Shown: positions 8,852 to 17,688 of the stretch, in pieces
Layout of the letters: the number at the start of each line of letters is the position of its first letter
Numbering within the stretch: position 1 is the stretch's first letter
Source of the DNA: Effusibacillus consociatus
GTDB lineage: Bacteria > Bacillota > Bacilli > Tumebacillales > Effusibacillaceae
Reading direction: 5' to 3'
DNA length: 64,000 bases
Assembly: GCF_042652925.1 (NCBI RefSeq)
Contig: NZ_JBHSHC010000112.1
Coordinates: forward strand, 124,001-188,000
Translations under genes and position numbers: made by a program
The notes under the pieces: model-generated
Seen by the model: the letters and a program-made list of their open reading frames with translations, nothing else
Told to the model about the DNA's origin: nothing
The model's database searches: none

Positions 8852-10150
8852 ATGAATACGACAGGAAATATCCTTGTAAATCAGACCTCCGGTGCCGTCC
8901 CTTTGAACAACCCGGCAAGCCAGCCCGCTTCAAGCGAAATGACCGGCTTGTTTCAAAAGTTGGTAAAAGGGGAACTCTCTGGCGAAAGCGGCAATACCGG
9001 ATGGAATGAACTGCTTGAACTGCTTGCCGGAATCAACGGGGAACAAATGGCGGAATTGATAGCTATGCTGGGACTGAATCCGTATCCGTATCCAACGCAT
9101 CTGTTGCTGAATGGTTCCTCCGCTTCGGCAGTCGGGGTGCAGACTTTCCGCCAGACAGGTTCCGGGAATCCTCAAGCCATCAAAGAGCAGCTTGGCAAAG
9201 CCATTATGGAACTTTTCCAGAAAGCCGATTTAACTCTGCAGGAGGCATTGAAGACTGTGAAAGAATCTGCCGCCAAACAAGGGATTCCATCCGGGGGGGC
9301 TTTGCTGGAACTGATTGAATCAGTCAGCCAACAAGATCCTAAGGCTTCAATCTCTGTCTCATCAGGTGCTTTGACTTTCTCCGTTGAACCGAAGGGCTAT
9401 CGCAAATCCGACGCCTTGTTATTTATACAAGGATCACAAATTCGACCGGAATTGGCTGCAATTTCGGAGGGGCCTGCTCAAATCGAAAAACCGGTCGGTT
9501 CCGGTGTCTTTGAAGAGCAAGCGGCTACCCAAGGGATCAACGAAACTAAGGCGCCAACCCCAATTCTCGAACATTCAGCACAACAACCATCTGCTGTGGG
9601 GCCCGGCTCGATGGCGAGTCCAATGGTTTCGCCAACAATCGGGGGAGCGAATCAAGGATCTGCTGAAGGGGCACGGACCGTTTATCTTCAGATTCGGCCT
9701 GATCAGTTTCAATCCGATTTTCCTGCTGCGCTGATCAAACATGCTTCTTTGATTGAACGCGGGGGCATGAGTGAAATGCGAATGACTTTGGTTCCTGAAG
9801 GACTGGGAGAAATTCAGGTTCGGATCCAAGGGGAAGGGGGACACGTAGCACTCCAGATTTCGGCTGATTCCCAATATGCGCGAGCTTTATTGGATTCCGG
9901 TATTGGTGCGTTGAAACTGCAGCTCGAATCACAAGGTGTCCAGGTAAACCGAGTTGAAGTGGTTCCTTCCTCTTTCACTGGATCTTCCGTCTCGGAACAG
10001 GGAATGTTTGACGGACAACAACAACAGCGGGATACCCACACCCGGAATCAGCAGAAACAACATCAACCCGAATCAGATTTCACACTTGATGAATTTATGG
10101 ATCAAGAAAATCTTAGGATGGCAAATGGTGAATTCGAAGCTATCGCGTAG
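8852..10150 (+). CDS. fliK: FliK, flagellar hook-length control protein
   Basis: Secreted ruler that sets hook length and switches export specificity. 432 residues: long, poorly conserved N-terminal two thirds, then the Flg_hook C-terminal domain at about 300-385 (MRMTLVPEGLGEIQVRIQ, then SADSQYARALLDSGIGALK) and a Gln-rich tail. The ATG at 8852 is preferred to an in-frame GTG at 8843, since GGGAGGTG ends 7 bases before the ATG and overlaps the GTG. Confidence 0.93.
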   Translation: MNTTGNILVNQTSGAVPLNNPASQPASSEMTGLFQKLVKGELSGESGNTGWNELLELLAGINGEQMAELIAMLGLNPYPYPTHLLLNGSSASAVGVQTFRQTGSGNPQAIKEQLGKAIMELFQKADLTLQEALKTVKESAAKQGIPSGGALLELIESVSQQDPKASISVSSGALTFSVEPKGYRKSDALLFIQGSQIRPELAAISEGPAQIEKPVGSGVFEEQAATQGINETKAPTPILEHSAQQPSAVGPGSMASPMVSPTIGGANQGSAEGARTVYLQIRPDQFQSDFPAALIKHASLIERGGMSEMRMTLVPEGLGEIQVRIQGEGGHVALQISADSQYARALLDSGIGALKLQLESQGVQVNRVEVVPSSFTGSSVSEQGMFDGQQQQRDTHTRNQQKQHQPESDFTLDEFMDQENLRMANGEFEAIA

Positions 10151-10161
10151 GGGGTGATCGG

Positions 10162-10572
10162 ATGGCTGTAAGCGGAACGAATGGAGTCGGCAGCACGAAT
10201 AGCTCCGCCGACAATAAATCGGCAGTTTCCAAGCAACTTGGAAAAGACGAGTTTCTAAAGATTTTACTGACACAACTGAAGTACCAAGATCCGATGTCTC
10301 CGATGCAGGATCGTGAGTTTATTACTCAGATGGCTCAATTCAGCGCTTTGGAACAGATGACGAATACGGCCCACGGATTGGAGAAGCTCCAAAAGATCAA
10401 CTCTCTGGGGATCGCCTTTAATTTAGTCGGGGCAAATGTGACCTATAAGAAATCTGACGGCGGGGATGTACAAGGGAAAGTCACCGGTGCTGAAATGGTG
10501 AACGGCGTGATGCAGTTGAGAGTGGACGATCAATTGGTGGATCTCGCGGATATTATCAAAATGGTGAAGTGA
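10162..10572 (+). CDS. flgD: FlgD, hook-assembly scaffold protein
   Basis: Cap on which hook subunits polymerise. 136 residues; the N-terminal FlgD domain is plain (LGKDEFLKILLTQLKYQDPM, then EFITQMAQFSALEQM). The C-terminal part is the short form found in Bacillales, without the Tudor/Fn3 region of enterobacterial FlgD. GGGGGTGAT ribosome site. Confidence 0.96.
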   Translation: MAVSGTNGVGSTNSSADNKSAVSKQLGKDEFLKILLTQLKYQDPMSPMQDREFITQMAQFSALEQMTNTAHGLEKLQKINSLGIAFNLVGANVTYKKSDGGDVQGKVTGAEMVNGVMQLRVDDQLVDLADIIKMVK

Positions 10573-10588
10573 AGTGAGGTGAAGCGAG

Positions 10589-10975
10589 ATGAATCAAGAC
10601 TGGCTGTTTGGAGTCCGCGGTCCGCTACCTGTGACCGGTTCTGCCCCAAGAAAGACGAATCCTCCATCAGCAGGTGAACCGGGCGCATTTCAAGCGGAAC
10701 TCGACAAGCAGCTTAAACCATCCCATATAGTGGTATCAAACCATGCGAAACAGCGTCTGGAGAAAAGGAATATTCGGCTGAACGATGTGGATCTGCAGCG
10801 GATCGGACTAGCGATTAACCAAGTCGCCGCAAAGGGCGGCAAGGAATCACTCATTTTGTTTAAAAATACAGCGTTCGTTGTGAACGTCCCAAACCGCACC
10901 ATTATCACCGCTTTTGATCAACAGTCGATGAAGGACAATGTGTTTACAAATATTGATAGTGCAATGATTTTATAG
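10589..10975 (+). CDS. TIGR02530-family flagellar operon protein
   Basis: 128-residue protein of the conserved flagellar operon family placed between flgD and flgE in Firmicutes; its exact job is not settled. The first 45 residues are Pro/Ser-rich and likely disordered. From about residue 47 comes an alpha/beta domain VVSNHAKQRLEKRNIRLNDVD...LFKNTAFVVNVPNRTIITAFD. That core resembles the small protein at 53114-53335. Ribosome site GTGAGGTGAAG. Confidence 0.85.
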   Translation: MNQDWLFGVRGPLPVTGSAPRKTNPPSAGEPGAFQAELDKQLKPSHIVVSNHAKQRLEKRNIRLNDVDLQRIGLAINQVAAKGGKESLILFKNTAFVVNVPNRTIITAFDQQSMKDNVFTNIDSAMIL

Positions 10976-11070
10976 AACCGGCCCACCTGTTGGAGGTTCT
11001 CGGAAACGCCGAATGACAGACGCGTTTTCACTCGAAAAACAAACAGAGATTCTTGGGAGGCGAAATCTGA

Positions 11071-11862
11071 ATGCTTCGTTCGATGTATTCCGGTATTTCC
11101 GGTATGCGCGGTTTTCAAACAAAATTGGACGTGATCGGAAACAATATTGCAAATGTAAATACGTCTGGATTTAAAGCGGGCCGTGTGATGTTCAAAGATA
11201 TTCTCAGCCAGACAGTGGGCGGTGCAGCAGCTCCTGTAGACGGAAGTCTTGGCGGAATCAACCCCAAACAGATCGGATTGGGAAGTTCGATTTCATCGAT
11301 TGACACCATCCATACACAAGGGAGTGCGCAAACCACCAACGTACCGACAGACCTGATGGTTGACGGAGAAGGGTTTTTCGTTTTAATGAAGGATGACCAA
11401 ACTTACTATACCCGTGCAGGCAATTTCAAATTGGATGGGAATCGTACTCTGGTAGCGCCAAATGGAATGCGGGTTCAATCTGATGCGGGCGATATTGTCA
11501 TTCCTGAGAATGCACAGTCCTTCACAATTGATAACAAAGGCGGCGTAAGTTATATCGATGAAACCGGTGCTTCGCAGCTTCTTGCCACAATCCAAACTGC
11601 TGCGTTTATCAATCCGGGCGGTTTGCTTAAAGCGGGAGACAACTTATATGTGCAAAGCCCGAACTCGGGGGAGCCCTTAGTCGGGAATCCGGGAATTGAA
11701 GGCCGGGGATTGTTGATGGTGGGTGTTCTGGAGATGTCCAACGTCGAACTCACAAATGAATTTACGGAAATGATCGTAGCTCAACGCGGTTTCCAAGCAA
11801 ACTCCAGGATTATCACCACATCCGATGAAATCCTGCAGGAAGTTGTAAACCTGAAACGTTAA
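11071..11862 (+). CDS. flgE: FlgE, flagellar hook protein
   Basis: Main hook subunit. 263 residues, like the short hook protein of Bacillales. N-terminal axial motif MLRSMYSGISGMRGFQ and NNIANVNTSGFKAGRVMFKD, hook/rod core GEGFFVLMKDDQTYYTRAGNF, and C-terminal NVELTNEFTEMIVAQRGFQAN are all present. Short rod proteins (FlgG) share these features; the operon position between the TIGR02530 gene and flbD favours hook. GGGAGG ribosome site. Confidence 0.92.
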   Translation: MLRSMYSGISGMRGFQTKLDVIGNNIANVNTSGFKAGRVMFKDILSQTVGGAAAPVDGSLGGINPKQIGLGSSISSIDTIHTQGSAQTTNVPTDLMVDGEGFFVLMKDDQTYYTRAGNFKLDGNRTLVAPNGMRVQSDAGDIVIPENAQSFTIDNKGGVSYIDETGASQLLATIQTAAFINPGGLLKAGDNLYVQSPNSGEPLVGNPGIEGRGLLMVGVLEMSNVELTNEFTEMIVAQRGFQANSRIITTSDEILQEVVNLKR

Positions 11863-11873
11863 ACCTGAACGAA

Positions 11874-11904
11874 CCCCGCCAAAGTGACGACTGCCTTGGC
11901 GGGG
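11874..11904 (+). terminator. Strong hairpin between flgE and flbD
   Basis: Perfect 9-bp stem CCCCGCCAA (11874-11882) / TTGGCGGGG (11896-11904), 13-base loop. It lacks a T tract (AAATAG follows), so it is probably a stabiliser of the abundant hook mRNA or a partial terminator. Its 5' arm and loop (CCAAAGTGACG) resemble the hairpin repeats at 39996 and 52674 read on the other strand. Confidence 0.5.
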
Positions 11905-11950
11905 AAATAGAATACGGACAGGCGAAGCAGGCCTCTAAGGAGGAATTATC

Positions 11951-12163
11951 ATGATCAAGGTTACCCGTTTCAACGGTACCGAGCTTACTCTTAACGCAAC
12001 CTTGATAGAAATGGTGGAAGGAACTCCCGATACGGTGATCACGTTGGTTACCAACAAAAAGATTGTGGTCAAAGAGCCTGTGGATGAAGTGGTCCGGCTA
12101 ATCACCGAGTATTACAAATCAATTGGGCTTATCGGCTTGCAAGTGCGCCAAAACGCGGGGTGA
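11951..12163 (+). CDS. FlbD/SwrD family flagellar protein
   Basis: 70 residues, the whole family length. Sequence begins MIKVTRFNGTELTLNATLIE and carries the conserved TLVTNKKIVVKEPVDEVV. The B. subtilis homologue SwrD raises flagellar torque and swarming. AAGGAGG ribosome site; its stop overlaps the beginning of the fliL frame. Confidence 0.93.
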   Translation: MIKVTRFNGTELTLNATLIEMVEGTPDTVITLVTNKKIVVKEPVDEVVRLITEYYKSIGLIGLQVRQNAG

Positions 12164-12168
12164 GAGAA

Positions 12169-12609
12169 TTGTTTCAAAATAAACTCTTTAATTTTGCATT
12201 AATTATCATCATATCAATCGCAATGCTGGGAGTCGTAGCGATTGTAGGCTTTCAATACATCGGAAAGTCCTCGGAAGCCGCGGCCAAACCAAAAGTTGTA
12301 TCTACAGAAGAACTGGCGAAGAGTCAGTTTGTGGTCGACAAAATTACCACCAATTTATCCGGTTCCAGCCTGATTCAAATCGGAATTTCGCTGCAAGCCG
12401 ATTCAACGAAAACAGTAGAAGAATTAGGATTTCTAAAGGTGCAAGCAAAAGACACCATTAATCAAATCCTTCACTCAACAACACATGTGGACATTCAGAA
12501 CGACAAGGGATATCAACAAATAAGGGATCGCATTAAAGAAGGAATCAATAAACATCTTCAAAAGGGTAAAGTCGTCGATGTGTATATCACCGAGATTGTC
12601 GTCCAATAA
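12169..12609 (+). CDS. fliL: FliL, basal-body-associated membrane protein
   Basis: Single-pass inner-membrane protein beside the stator. About 146 residues: membrane segment at about 7-30 and a periplasmic-side FliL domain with LIQIGISLQADS and KGKVVDVYITEIVVQ at the C-terminus. A TTG start at 12169 is chosen because CGGGGTGA lies just before it; an in-frame GTG at 12160, overlapping the flbD stop, is the alternative and adds three residues. Confidence 0.93.
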   Translation: MFQNKLFNFALIIIISIAMLGVVAIVGFQYIGKSSEAAAKPKVVSTEELAKSQFVVDKITTNLSGSSLIQIGISLQADSTKTVEELGFLKVQAKDTINQILHSTTHVDIQNDKGYQQIRDRIKEGINKHLQKGKVVDVYITEIVVQ

Positions 12610-12644
12610 GCAATGACATGAAAGAGGCAAGGGGGTGACTCTGT

Positions 12645-13643
12645 ATGGCGGAAGTATTATCCCAAAGTGAGATCGATGCCCTGCTGTCTGCGTTATCGTC
12701 CGGTGAACTGTCTGCCGAGGAGATTCGGAAAGACGATACGGAGCGTAAGATCAAAAATTACGATTTTAAACGGGCAATGCGCTTTTCCAAGGATCAAATC
12801 CGCAGTTTAACCAGAATCTTTGAAAATTTTTCTCGTCTGTTAACGACTTATTTCTCTGCCCAACTGCGTACTTATGTTCACATTCAGGTCATTTCGGTTG
12901 AACAGCTGCCATATGAAGAGTTTATCCGGTCAATCCCGAAAGTTACAATTCTAAATGTTTTTGGAGTGCAACCTCTGGATGGCAAGTTCGTGATGGAAGT
13001 CAATCCCAATATAGCCTATGCGATGCTGGATCGACTGCTTGGCGGGCAAGGGGTTGGGCAGGACGAAGTCAGGAATTTGACAGAGATTGAAACTACGGTT
13101 ATGGTACGGATGTTCGGCAGATCGCTGGAGTATTTTGGAGAGGCTTGGAAGGGGGTTGCGGATATCATTCCGGAACTGGACATGCTGGAAGTTAATCCGC
13201 AATTTATGCAATTGGTATCACCAAATGAAACAGTTGCGGTTGTATCCCTCTCTTCGAAGATTGGTGAGACGACAGGAATGATCAACGTCTGTATGCCGCA
13301 CGTCGTGCTGGAACCGATCATGCCGAAGCTGTCCGCTCACTATTGGATGAATATGAAAAAGCCGCGTGACAATTCCAAGGATCTGGAAGCCATTCAAAGC
13401 TCCTTAAAGCGAGCTTATCTCCCGATTTCGGTTGAATTAGGGTCTTCGACCATCAGCATCGGGGAATTCTTACAGCTGGCTGTTGGTGATGTAATCAAGC
13501 TTGATAACGACATTAACCAGAAGGTTGAAATCAAAGTCGGCAGCAACCGTAAATATCTCGGTCAACCGGGAACAAGCCGGGGAAAAATTGCCGTACAGGT
13601 CACTGAAGTTCTTGAGGAAGGGGTGGTGGAAGATGACAGGTAA
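12645..13643 (+). CDS. fliM: FliM, flagellar motor switch protein
   Basis: C-ring protein that binds phospho-CheY. 332 residues: N-terminal CheY-binding motif LSQSEIDALLSAL at about 5-17, the middle domain including DRLLGGQG and LTEIETTVM, and a C-terminal SpoA domain (VGDVIKLDNDINQKVEIKVG). GGGGGTGAC ribosome site. fliY starts before its stop. Confidence 0.98.
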   Translation: MAEVLSQSEIDALLSALSSGELSAEEIRKDDTERKIKNYDFKRAMRFSKDQIRSLTRIFENFSRLLTTYFSAQLRTYVHIQVISVEQLPYEEFIRSIPKVTILNVFGVQPLDGKFVMEVNPNIAYAMLDRLLGGQGVGQDEVRNLTEIETTVMVRMFGRSLEYFGEAWKGVADIIPELDMLEVNPQFMQLVSPNETVAVVSLSSKIGETTGMINVCMPHVVLEPIMPKLSAHYWMNMKKPRDNSKDLEAIQSSLKRAYLPISVELGSSTISIGEFLQLAVGDVIKLDNDINQKVEIKVGSNRKYLGQPGTSRGKIAVQVTEVLEEGVVEDDR

Positions 13644-14829
13644 GGACTTCCTATCACAAGAAGAAATTGATGCATTGCTTCGCCAAAGCGGCATTGGAGA
13701 GGCCGACACTGCACCCCCATCGGTGGAATTAACAGAATTCGAGCGTGATGCGCTTGGGGAGATTGGAAATATTTCCTTTGGAACTGCTGCAACGGCTCTG
13801 TCCACATTGCTTCGCCAGAAGGTTGAAATTACGACCCCAAGCGTTTCCGTTGTTCGCCGTGATGAACTGGAAAACGATCTGCCGATTCCGCATGTGGTAA
13901 TCAAAGTCGATTACACTGACGGATTTGTCGGTTCCAATGTTCTTGCCATTCGCACGAAAGATGCTCAGATTATCGCCGATCTGATGCTTGGCGGCGATGG
14001 AAAAGTGGATGTAGGGGAACTGAATGAACTGCATATGAGTGCAGTTGCTGAGGCGATGAACCAGATGATGGGATCTGCAGCGACGTCGATGTCTACCATT
14101 TTTAGCATGATGGTCAATATAACGCCCCCAAAAGTAGACATTCTGACTTTCGACGAGCAGCATGCCAACGCCTTGTTTCCCATGGATGATGTGCTTGTCA
14201 AAATCTCTTTCCGCCTTCTGGTTGGCGATTTAATAGATTCGACGATCATGCATCTGGTTCCCATCAAATTCGCAAAAACAATGTTAGCCAAATTGACCGG
14301 AAAGAGCGAAGAGGACACAGCACCTGCACCTGCTGCAAATGCTGCACCGCCAGTACCTGAACCTGCATCTTCGAGCGAACAAGCGGCGGCTCCCATTCCT
14401 CAAGCTCCCGCTGTACCAGCTCCAAACCCTGCAGTTGGAGCGCCGATGGGTTATCCTCCAGTGAATGGGTACGGAGTGCCGCCAATGGGCAATGTCTCAG
14501 TTCCCACTGTAAATGTTCAGCCAGCCCAGTTTGCCGCTTTCGATGCAGTCGATCCCTCTGTTATCAGCAAGGGAAATTTAAATCTATTGTTGGATATCCC
14601 GCTGCAAGTCACAGTAGAACTTGGCAGAACGCGTAAGCAGATCCGGGAGATTCTCGAACTGGGACCGGGTTCCATTCTTGAATTGGACAAGCTGGCGGGG
14701 GAACCGGTGGATATTTTAGTCAATAACAAGTTGATTGCCAAAGGTGAAGTAGTCGTTATTGATGAGAATTTTGGAGTTCGTGTAACGGATATAATTACTC
14801 CCGCAGAACGAATCACCAAACTTCAATAA
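13633..14829 (+). CDS. fliY: FliY, switch protein with CheY-P phosphatase domain
   Basis: Gram-positive counterpart of FliN fused to a CheC-like phosphatase. From the ATG at 13633 the protein is 398 residues: an N-terminal CheY-binding peptide LSQEEIDALL, a CheC-like domain with two signatures (ALGEIGNISFGTAAT and, later, AVAEAMNQMMG), a long Pro/Ala-rich linker at about 220-305, and a C-terminal SpoA (FliN) domain. The start overlaps fliM by 11 bases and has AAGGGGTGG upstream; longer in-frame starts inside fliM are unlikely. Confidence 0.96.
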   Translation: MTGKDFLSQEEIDALLRQSGIGEADTAPPSVELTEFERDALGEIGNISFGTAATALSTLLRQKVEITTPSVSVVRRDELENDLPIPHVVIKVDYTDGFVGSNVLAIRTKDAQIIADLMLGGDGKVDVGELNELHMSAVAEAMNQMMGSAATSMSTIFSMMVNITPPKVDILTFDEQHANALFPMDDVLVKISFRLLVGDLIDSTIMHLVPIKFAKTMLAKLTGKSEEDTAPAPAANAAPPVPEPASSSEQAAAPIPQAPAVPAPNPAVGAPMGYPPVNGYGVPPMGNVSVPTVNVQPAQFAAFDAVDPSVISKGNLNLLLDIPLQVTVELGRTRKQIREILELGPGSILELDKLAGEPVDILVNNKLIAKGEVVVIDENFGVRVTDIITPAERITKLQ

Positions 14830-14850
14830 AAAATTTAGGGGGATATTACG

Positions 14851-15213
14851 ATGGCAAAAAAAATTCTGATTGTGGACGATGCCGCATTTATGCGCATGAT
14901 GATTAAAGAAATTCTTACGAAAAACGGATACGAAGTCGTTGGAGAAGCCCAAGACGGGAGAGAAGCTGTCGCGAAGTATAAGGAATTGAGCCCGGATCTT
15001 GTAACGCTCGACATCACGATGCCGGAATTGGATGGTCTGGGTGCTTTGAAAGAAATTCGACAGTTTGACCCGAACGCAAAAGTGATTATGTGTTCCGCCA
15101 TGGGCCAGCAAGCAATGGTAATTGATGCAATTCAGGCGGGTGCAAAGGATTTTATTGTGAAACCGTTCCAAGCGGATCGTGTATTAGAGGCGATTCATAA
15201 GGTAATCGGGTAG
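14851..15213 (+). CDS. cheY: CheY, chemotaxis response regulator
   Basis: Single receiver domain of 120 residues. Acidic pair D9-D10, phosphoacceptor D54 in TLDITMPELDG, S82 and K104 in IVKPFQ are all in place. In Bacillales CheY-P drives counterclockwise rotation, and CheC and FliY, both in this operon, dephosphorylate it. Ribosome site AGGGGGAT. Confidence 0.97.
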   Translation: MAKKILIVDDAAFMRMMIKEILTKNGYEVVGEAQDGREAVAKYKELSPDLVTLDITMPELDGLGALKEIRQFDPNAKVIMCSAMGQQAMVIDAIQAGAKDFIVKPFQADRVLEAIHKVIG

Positions 15214-15246
15214 GAACGTTTAGAGGGGAACGGGAGGGTCCGCAGT

Positions 15247-15801
15247 TTGGCACTTGATGATAATGTTTCAAAAATGATCGAACGGGGCAATGGACAAGGA
15301 GGCGGGATACAATCTCCTCCTGTAGGCGGTGACGGTAATGGATGGTCCCTGTTTTTGGGAATTGTCGAAATGATTCTGGTGCTGGGCTTGCTTGCAGCAG
15401 TTATTTTCTTGCTGATCAAGTTTTTGGCTGTAAAAACCAACCCGGGCCGGGTGTATCCAATGATGCGTACAATTTCCGTTCACCCGTTGACCTCAAATCG
15501 GACCATCCACATGGTTTCACTGGAGGATCGAGTGTATGTTGTTGGAGTTGGGGAAGAGGTAACGTTATTGGAAGTGATAAAGGATCAGGAGTTGGTCGAA
15601 CGCCTGAAAAATCAGTCCGCAGTGGTGGGCAGTCCGGATCTTCCCGCGTGGCTTCCGAAATGGCTGCCGATTCAAAAAAAGTCGGAAGTGGAAGAAGACA
15701 CGGAATCTCTTCCGTTTTACGAAACTTTGCAATCGAAACTCCAACAGATGAAAGATCAGCGAAAAAAGATTCGGAAATGGGACTCTGATGAAAATGAATA
15801 A
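15247..15801 (+). CDS. fliO: FliO/FliZ, flagellar export apparatus assembly protein
   Basis: 184-residue membrane protein needed for stable FliP assembly. A Gly-rich N-terminal stretch, one membrane segment at about 38-60 (FLGIVEMILVLGLLAAVIFLLIKF), then a small beta-rich FliO domain (MRTISVHPLTSNRTIHMVSLEDRVYVVGV). TTG start with GGGAGGG upstream. Unlike B. subtilis FliZ no cleavable signal peptide is evident. Confidence 0.88.
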   Translation: MALDDNVSKMIERGNGQGGGIQSPPVGGDGNGWSLFLGIVEMILVLGLLAAVIFLLIKFLAVKTNPGRVYPMMRTISVHPLTSNRTIHMVSLEDRVYVVGVGEEVTLLEVIKDQELVERLKNQSAVVGSPDLPAWLPKWLPIQKKSEVEEDTESLPFYETLQSKLQQMKDQRKKIRKWDSDENE

Positions 15802-16549
15802 AAACATTTGGTGCCTGCTTTTTGTTGGTGTGGGATTGTGGATGCATACGGGTACGGTGTTTGCCGAGGGGATTGGAATACCGGGAATAAACCTCGATTT
15901 TACCACCTCGGACGATCCGCAAAGTATAGCTGCAAGTCTGCAAATTATACTGCTTTTGACCGTTTTGTCGCTTGCACCCGCTATTTTAATTCTGATGACC
16001 TGTTTCACCCGAATCATCGTGGTTCTCTCTTTTGTTCGGAACGCTCTTTCCATTCAACAGATGCCGCCGAACCAAGTGCTGATTGGATTGGCTCTTTTCA
16101 TGACATTGTTTGTAATGACCCCTACCCTGACACAGGTGAATGAAAAGGCTTTACAGCCTTACTTGGCCGGTCAAGTGACGCAATCCCAAGCGTTTGAACA
16201 AGCGGCGATACCATTTAAACATTTTATGGCGAAACAAACGCGTGAAAAGGATCTCATGCTGTTTATTGAATATCGGAAAAGCCCGATTCCAAAATCGGTT
16301 GAGGAAATCCCGTTATCGACGTTGGTGCCGGCTTATGCAATCAGTGAGCTGAAAACCGCCTTTCAGATTGGATTCATGATTTTTATTCCTTTCCTGATCA
16401 TTGACTTGGTGGTTTCTACGACTCTTATGTCAATGGGGATGATGATGCTTCCGCCGGTAATGATCTCACTTCCTTTTAAAATCTTATTATTCGTCATGGT
16501 AGATGGTTGGTATCTGATTGTAAAATCGCTGCTCCAAGGCTACCAGTAG
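15788..16549 (+). CDS. fliP: FliP, flagellar export gate protein
   Basis: Core of the export channel (FliP-FliQ-FliR). 253 residues with an N-terminal signal sequence, then membrane segments and the two family signatures (FTRIIVVLSFVRNAL and the C-terminal MMMLPPVMISLPFKI). The start overlaps fliO by 14 bases. Confidence 0.98.
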   Translation: MKMNKNIWCLLFVGVGLWMHTGTVFAEGIGIPGINLDFTTSDDPQSIAASLQIILLLTVLSLAPAILILMTCFTRIIVVLSFVRNALSIQQMPPNQVLIGLALFMTLFVMTPTLTQVNEKALQPYLAGQVTQSQAFEQAAIPFKHFMAKQTREKDLMLFIEYRKSPIPKSVEEIPLSTLVPAYAISELKTAFQIGFMIFIPFLIIDLVVSTTLMSMGMMMLPPVMISLPFKILLFVMVDGWYLIVKSLLQGYQ

Positions 16550-16614
16550 CCGTAACAGAGCACAAGTCGCGCCAAGGTTCCTGAGTACGGGTCGGGCTAA
16601 GGAGGGGTGATAGA

Positions 16615-16884
16615 GTGGGATCCGATTTTGTCATTCAACTGGGTCAGCAAGCGCTTTGGGTAACTCTCAAGATTTCCGCCCCGGTTCTGATTTTGGGGCT
16701 GGTTGTCGGTTTGCTTGTCAGTATTTTGCAGGCAACAACGCAAGTACAGGAGCAGTCCTTGGCTTTTATTCCAAAAATACTGGCTGTTATTGTCGCACTT
16801 GCCGTGTTCGGACCTTGGATGTTAACCGTTATACTTGATTTCACCAACGGAATCATGGGGAATTTAATGCAATTTGTACGATAG
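16615..16884 (+). CDS. fliQ: FliQ, flagellar export gate protein
   Basis: 89 residues with two membrane helices; the family sequence VGLLVSILQATTQVQEQSL is clear in the middle. GTG start preceded by AAGGAGGGGT. Part of the FliPQR channel at the base of the flagellum. Confidence 0.96.
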   Translation: MGSDFVIQLGQQALWVTLKISAPVLILGLVVGLLVSILQATTQVQEQSLAFIPKILAVIVALAVFGPWMLTVILDFTNGIMGNLMQFVR

Positions 16885-16896
16885 GCGGAGGTAGCT

Positions 16897-17688
16897 GTGA
16901 GTTTCGGAATCCTCAATATGCAGATCGAATTGTTTCTGCTCGTTTTTACTCGCGTTAGCAGCATGTTTTTCATCGCTCCGATTTTTGGAATGCGAGGGAT
17001 ACCGGCTCACTTCAAAATCGGTCTTGCATTTTTCGTAAGTCTAGTGGCTTTCTCCTCGTTGCCGGGAAACCAGCTTACGGGTGATTTATTGCAGAACCCG
17101 GGTCTGGTGATGGCAGGGATTCTGAAAGAAGCACTGGTTGGAGTTGTGATTGGGTACGCGTGCGTATTAATTTTCTCGGCCGTACAAGTTGCGGGGCAAT
17201 TTATTGATATCCAAATCGGATTCTCGATCGTCAACGTCATTGACCCTCAAACCGGATTTCATGTTCCCATCATGGGAAGCTTCAAAAATTTATTGGCGAT
17301 TCTTTTGTTTCTGGGTATGGATGGCCATTTTGGCCTAATAAGCGCAATTATCCAAAGTTTTGAGTATTTGAAGCTTGGAGCTTTTGTGTTTTCAGACGGG
17401 CTTCTGGAATTTTTCTTCAAAGCATTTTCGACGATGTTCCTGATAGCTTTGAAGATCAGTATGCCTGTGGTAGCGGCCCTGTTTATCACTGATGTGGGAT
17501 TCGCGATCATGGCAAGAACCGTGCCTCAAATGAACATTTTTGTTGTGGGGATGCCGGTTAAAATTTTGTTTGGACTCTTTATGATGATTTTGGTTATGTC
17601 CGTGTTTGTTTATTTCCTGCAAGACATGTTTCACCTGATGTTCCGACAAGTCGACTCTCTCTTGGAACTGCTGGGGGGAAGGGTATGA
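16897..17688 (+). CDS. fliR: FliR, flagellar export gate protein
   Basis: Third channel component, 263 residues, strongly hydrophobic with several membrane helices. Recognisable segments are FTRVSSMFFIAPIFG near the N-terminus and the QIGFSIVNVIDPQTG loop. GTG start with GGCGGAGGT upstream. The stop overlaps flhB. Confidence 0.96.
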   Translation: MSFGILNMQIELFLLVFTRVSSMFFIAPIFGMRGIPAHFKIGLAFFVSLVAFSSLPGNQLTGDLLQNPGLVMAGILKEALVGVVIGYACVLIFSAVQVAGQFIDIQIGFSIVNVIDPQTGFHVPIMGSFKNLLAILLFLGMDGHFGLISAIIQSFEYLKLGAFVFSDGLLEFFFKAFSTMFLIALKISMPVVAALFITDVGFAIMARTVPQMNIFVVGMPVKILFGLFMMILVMSVFVYFLQDMFHLMFRQVDSLLELLGGRV

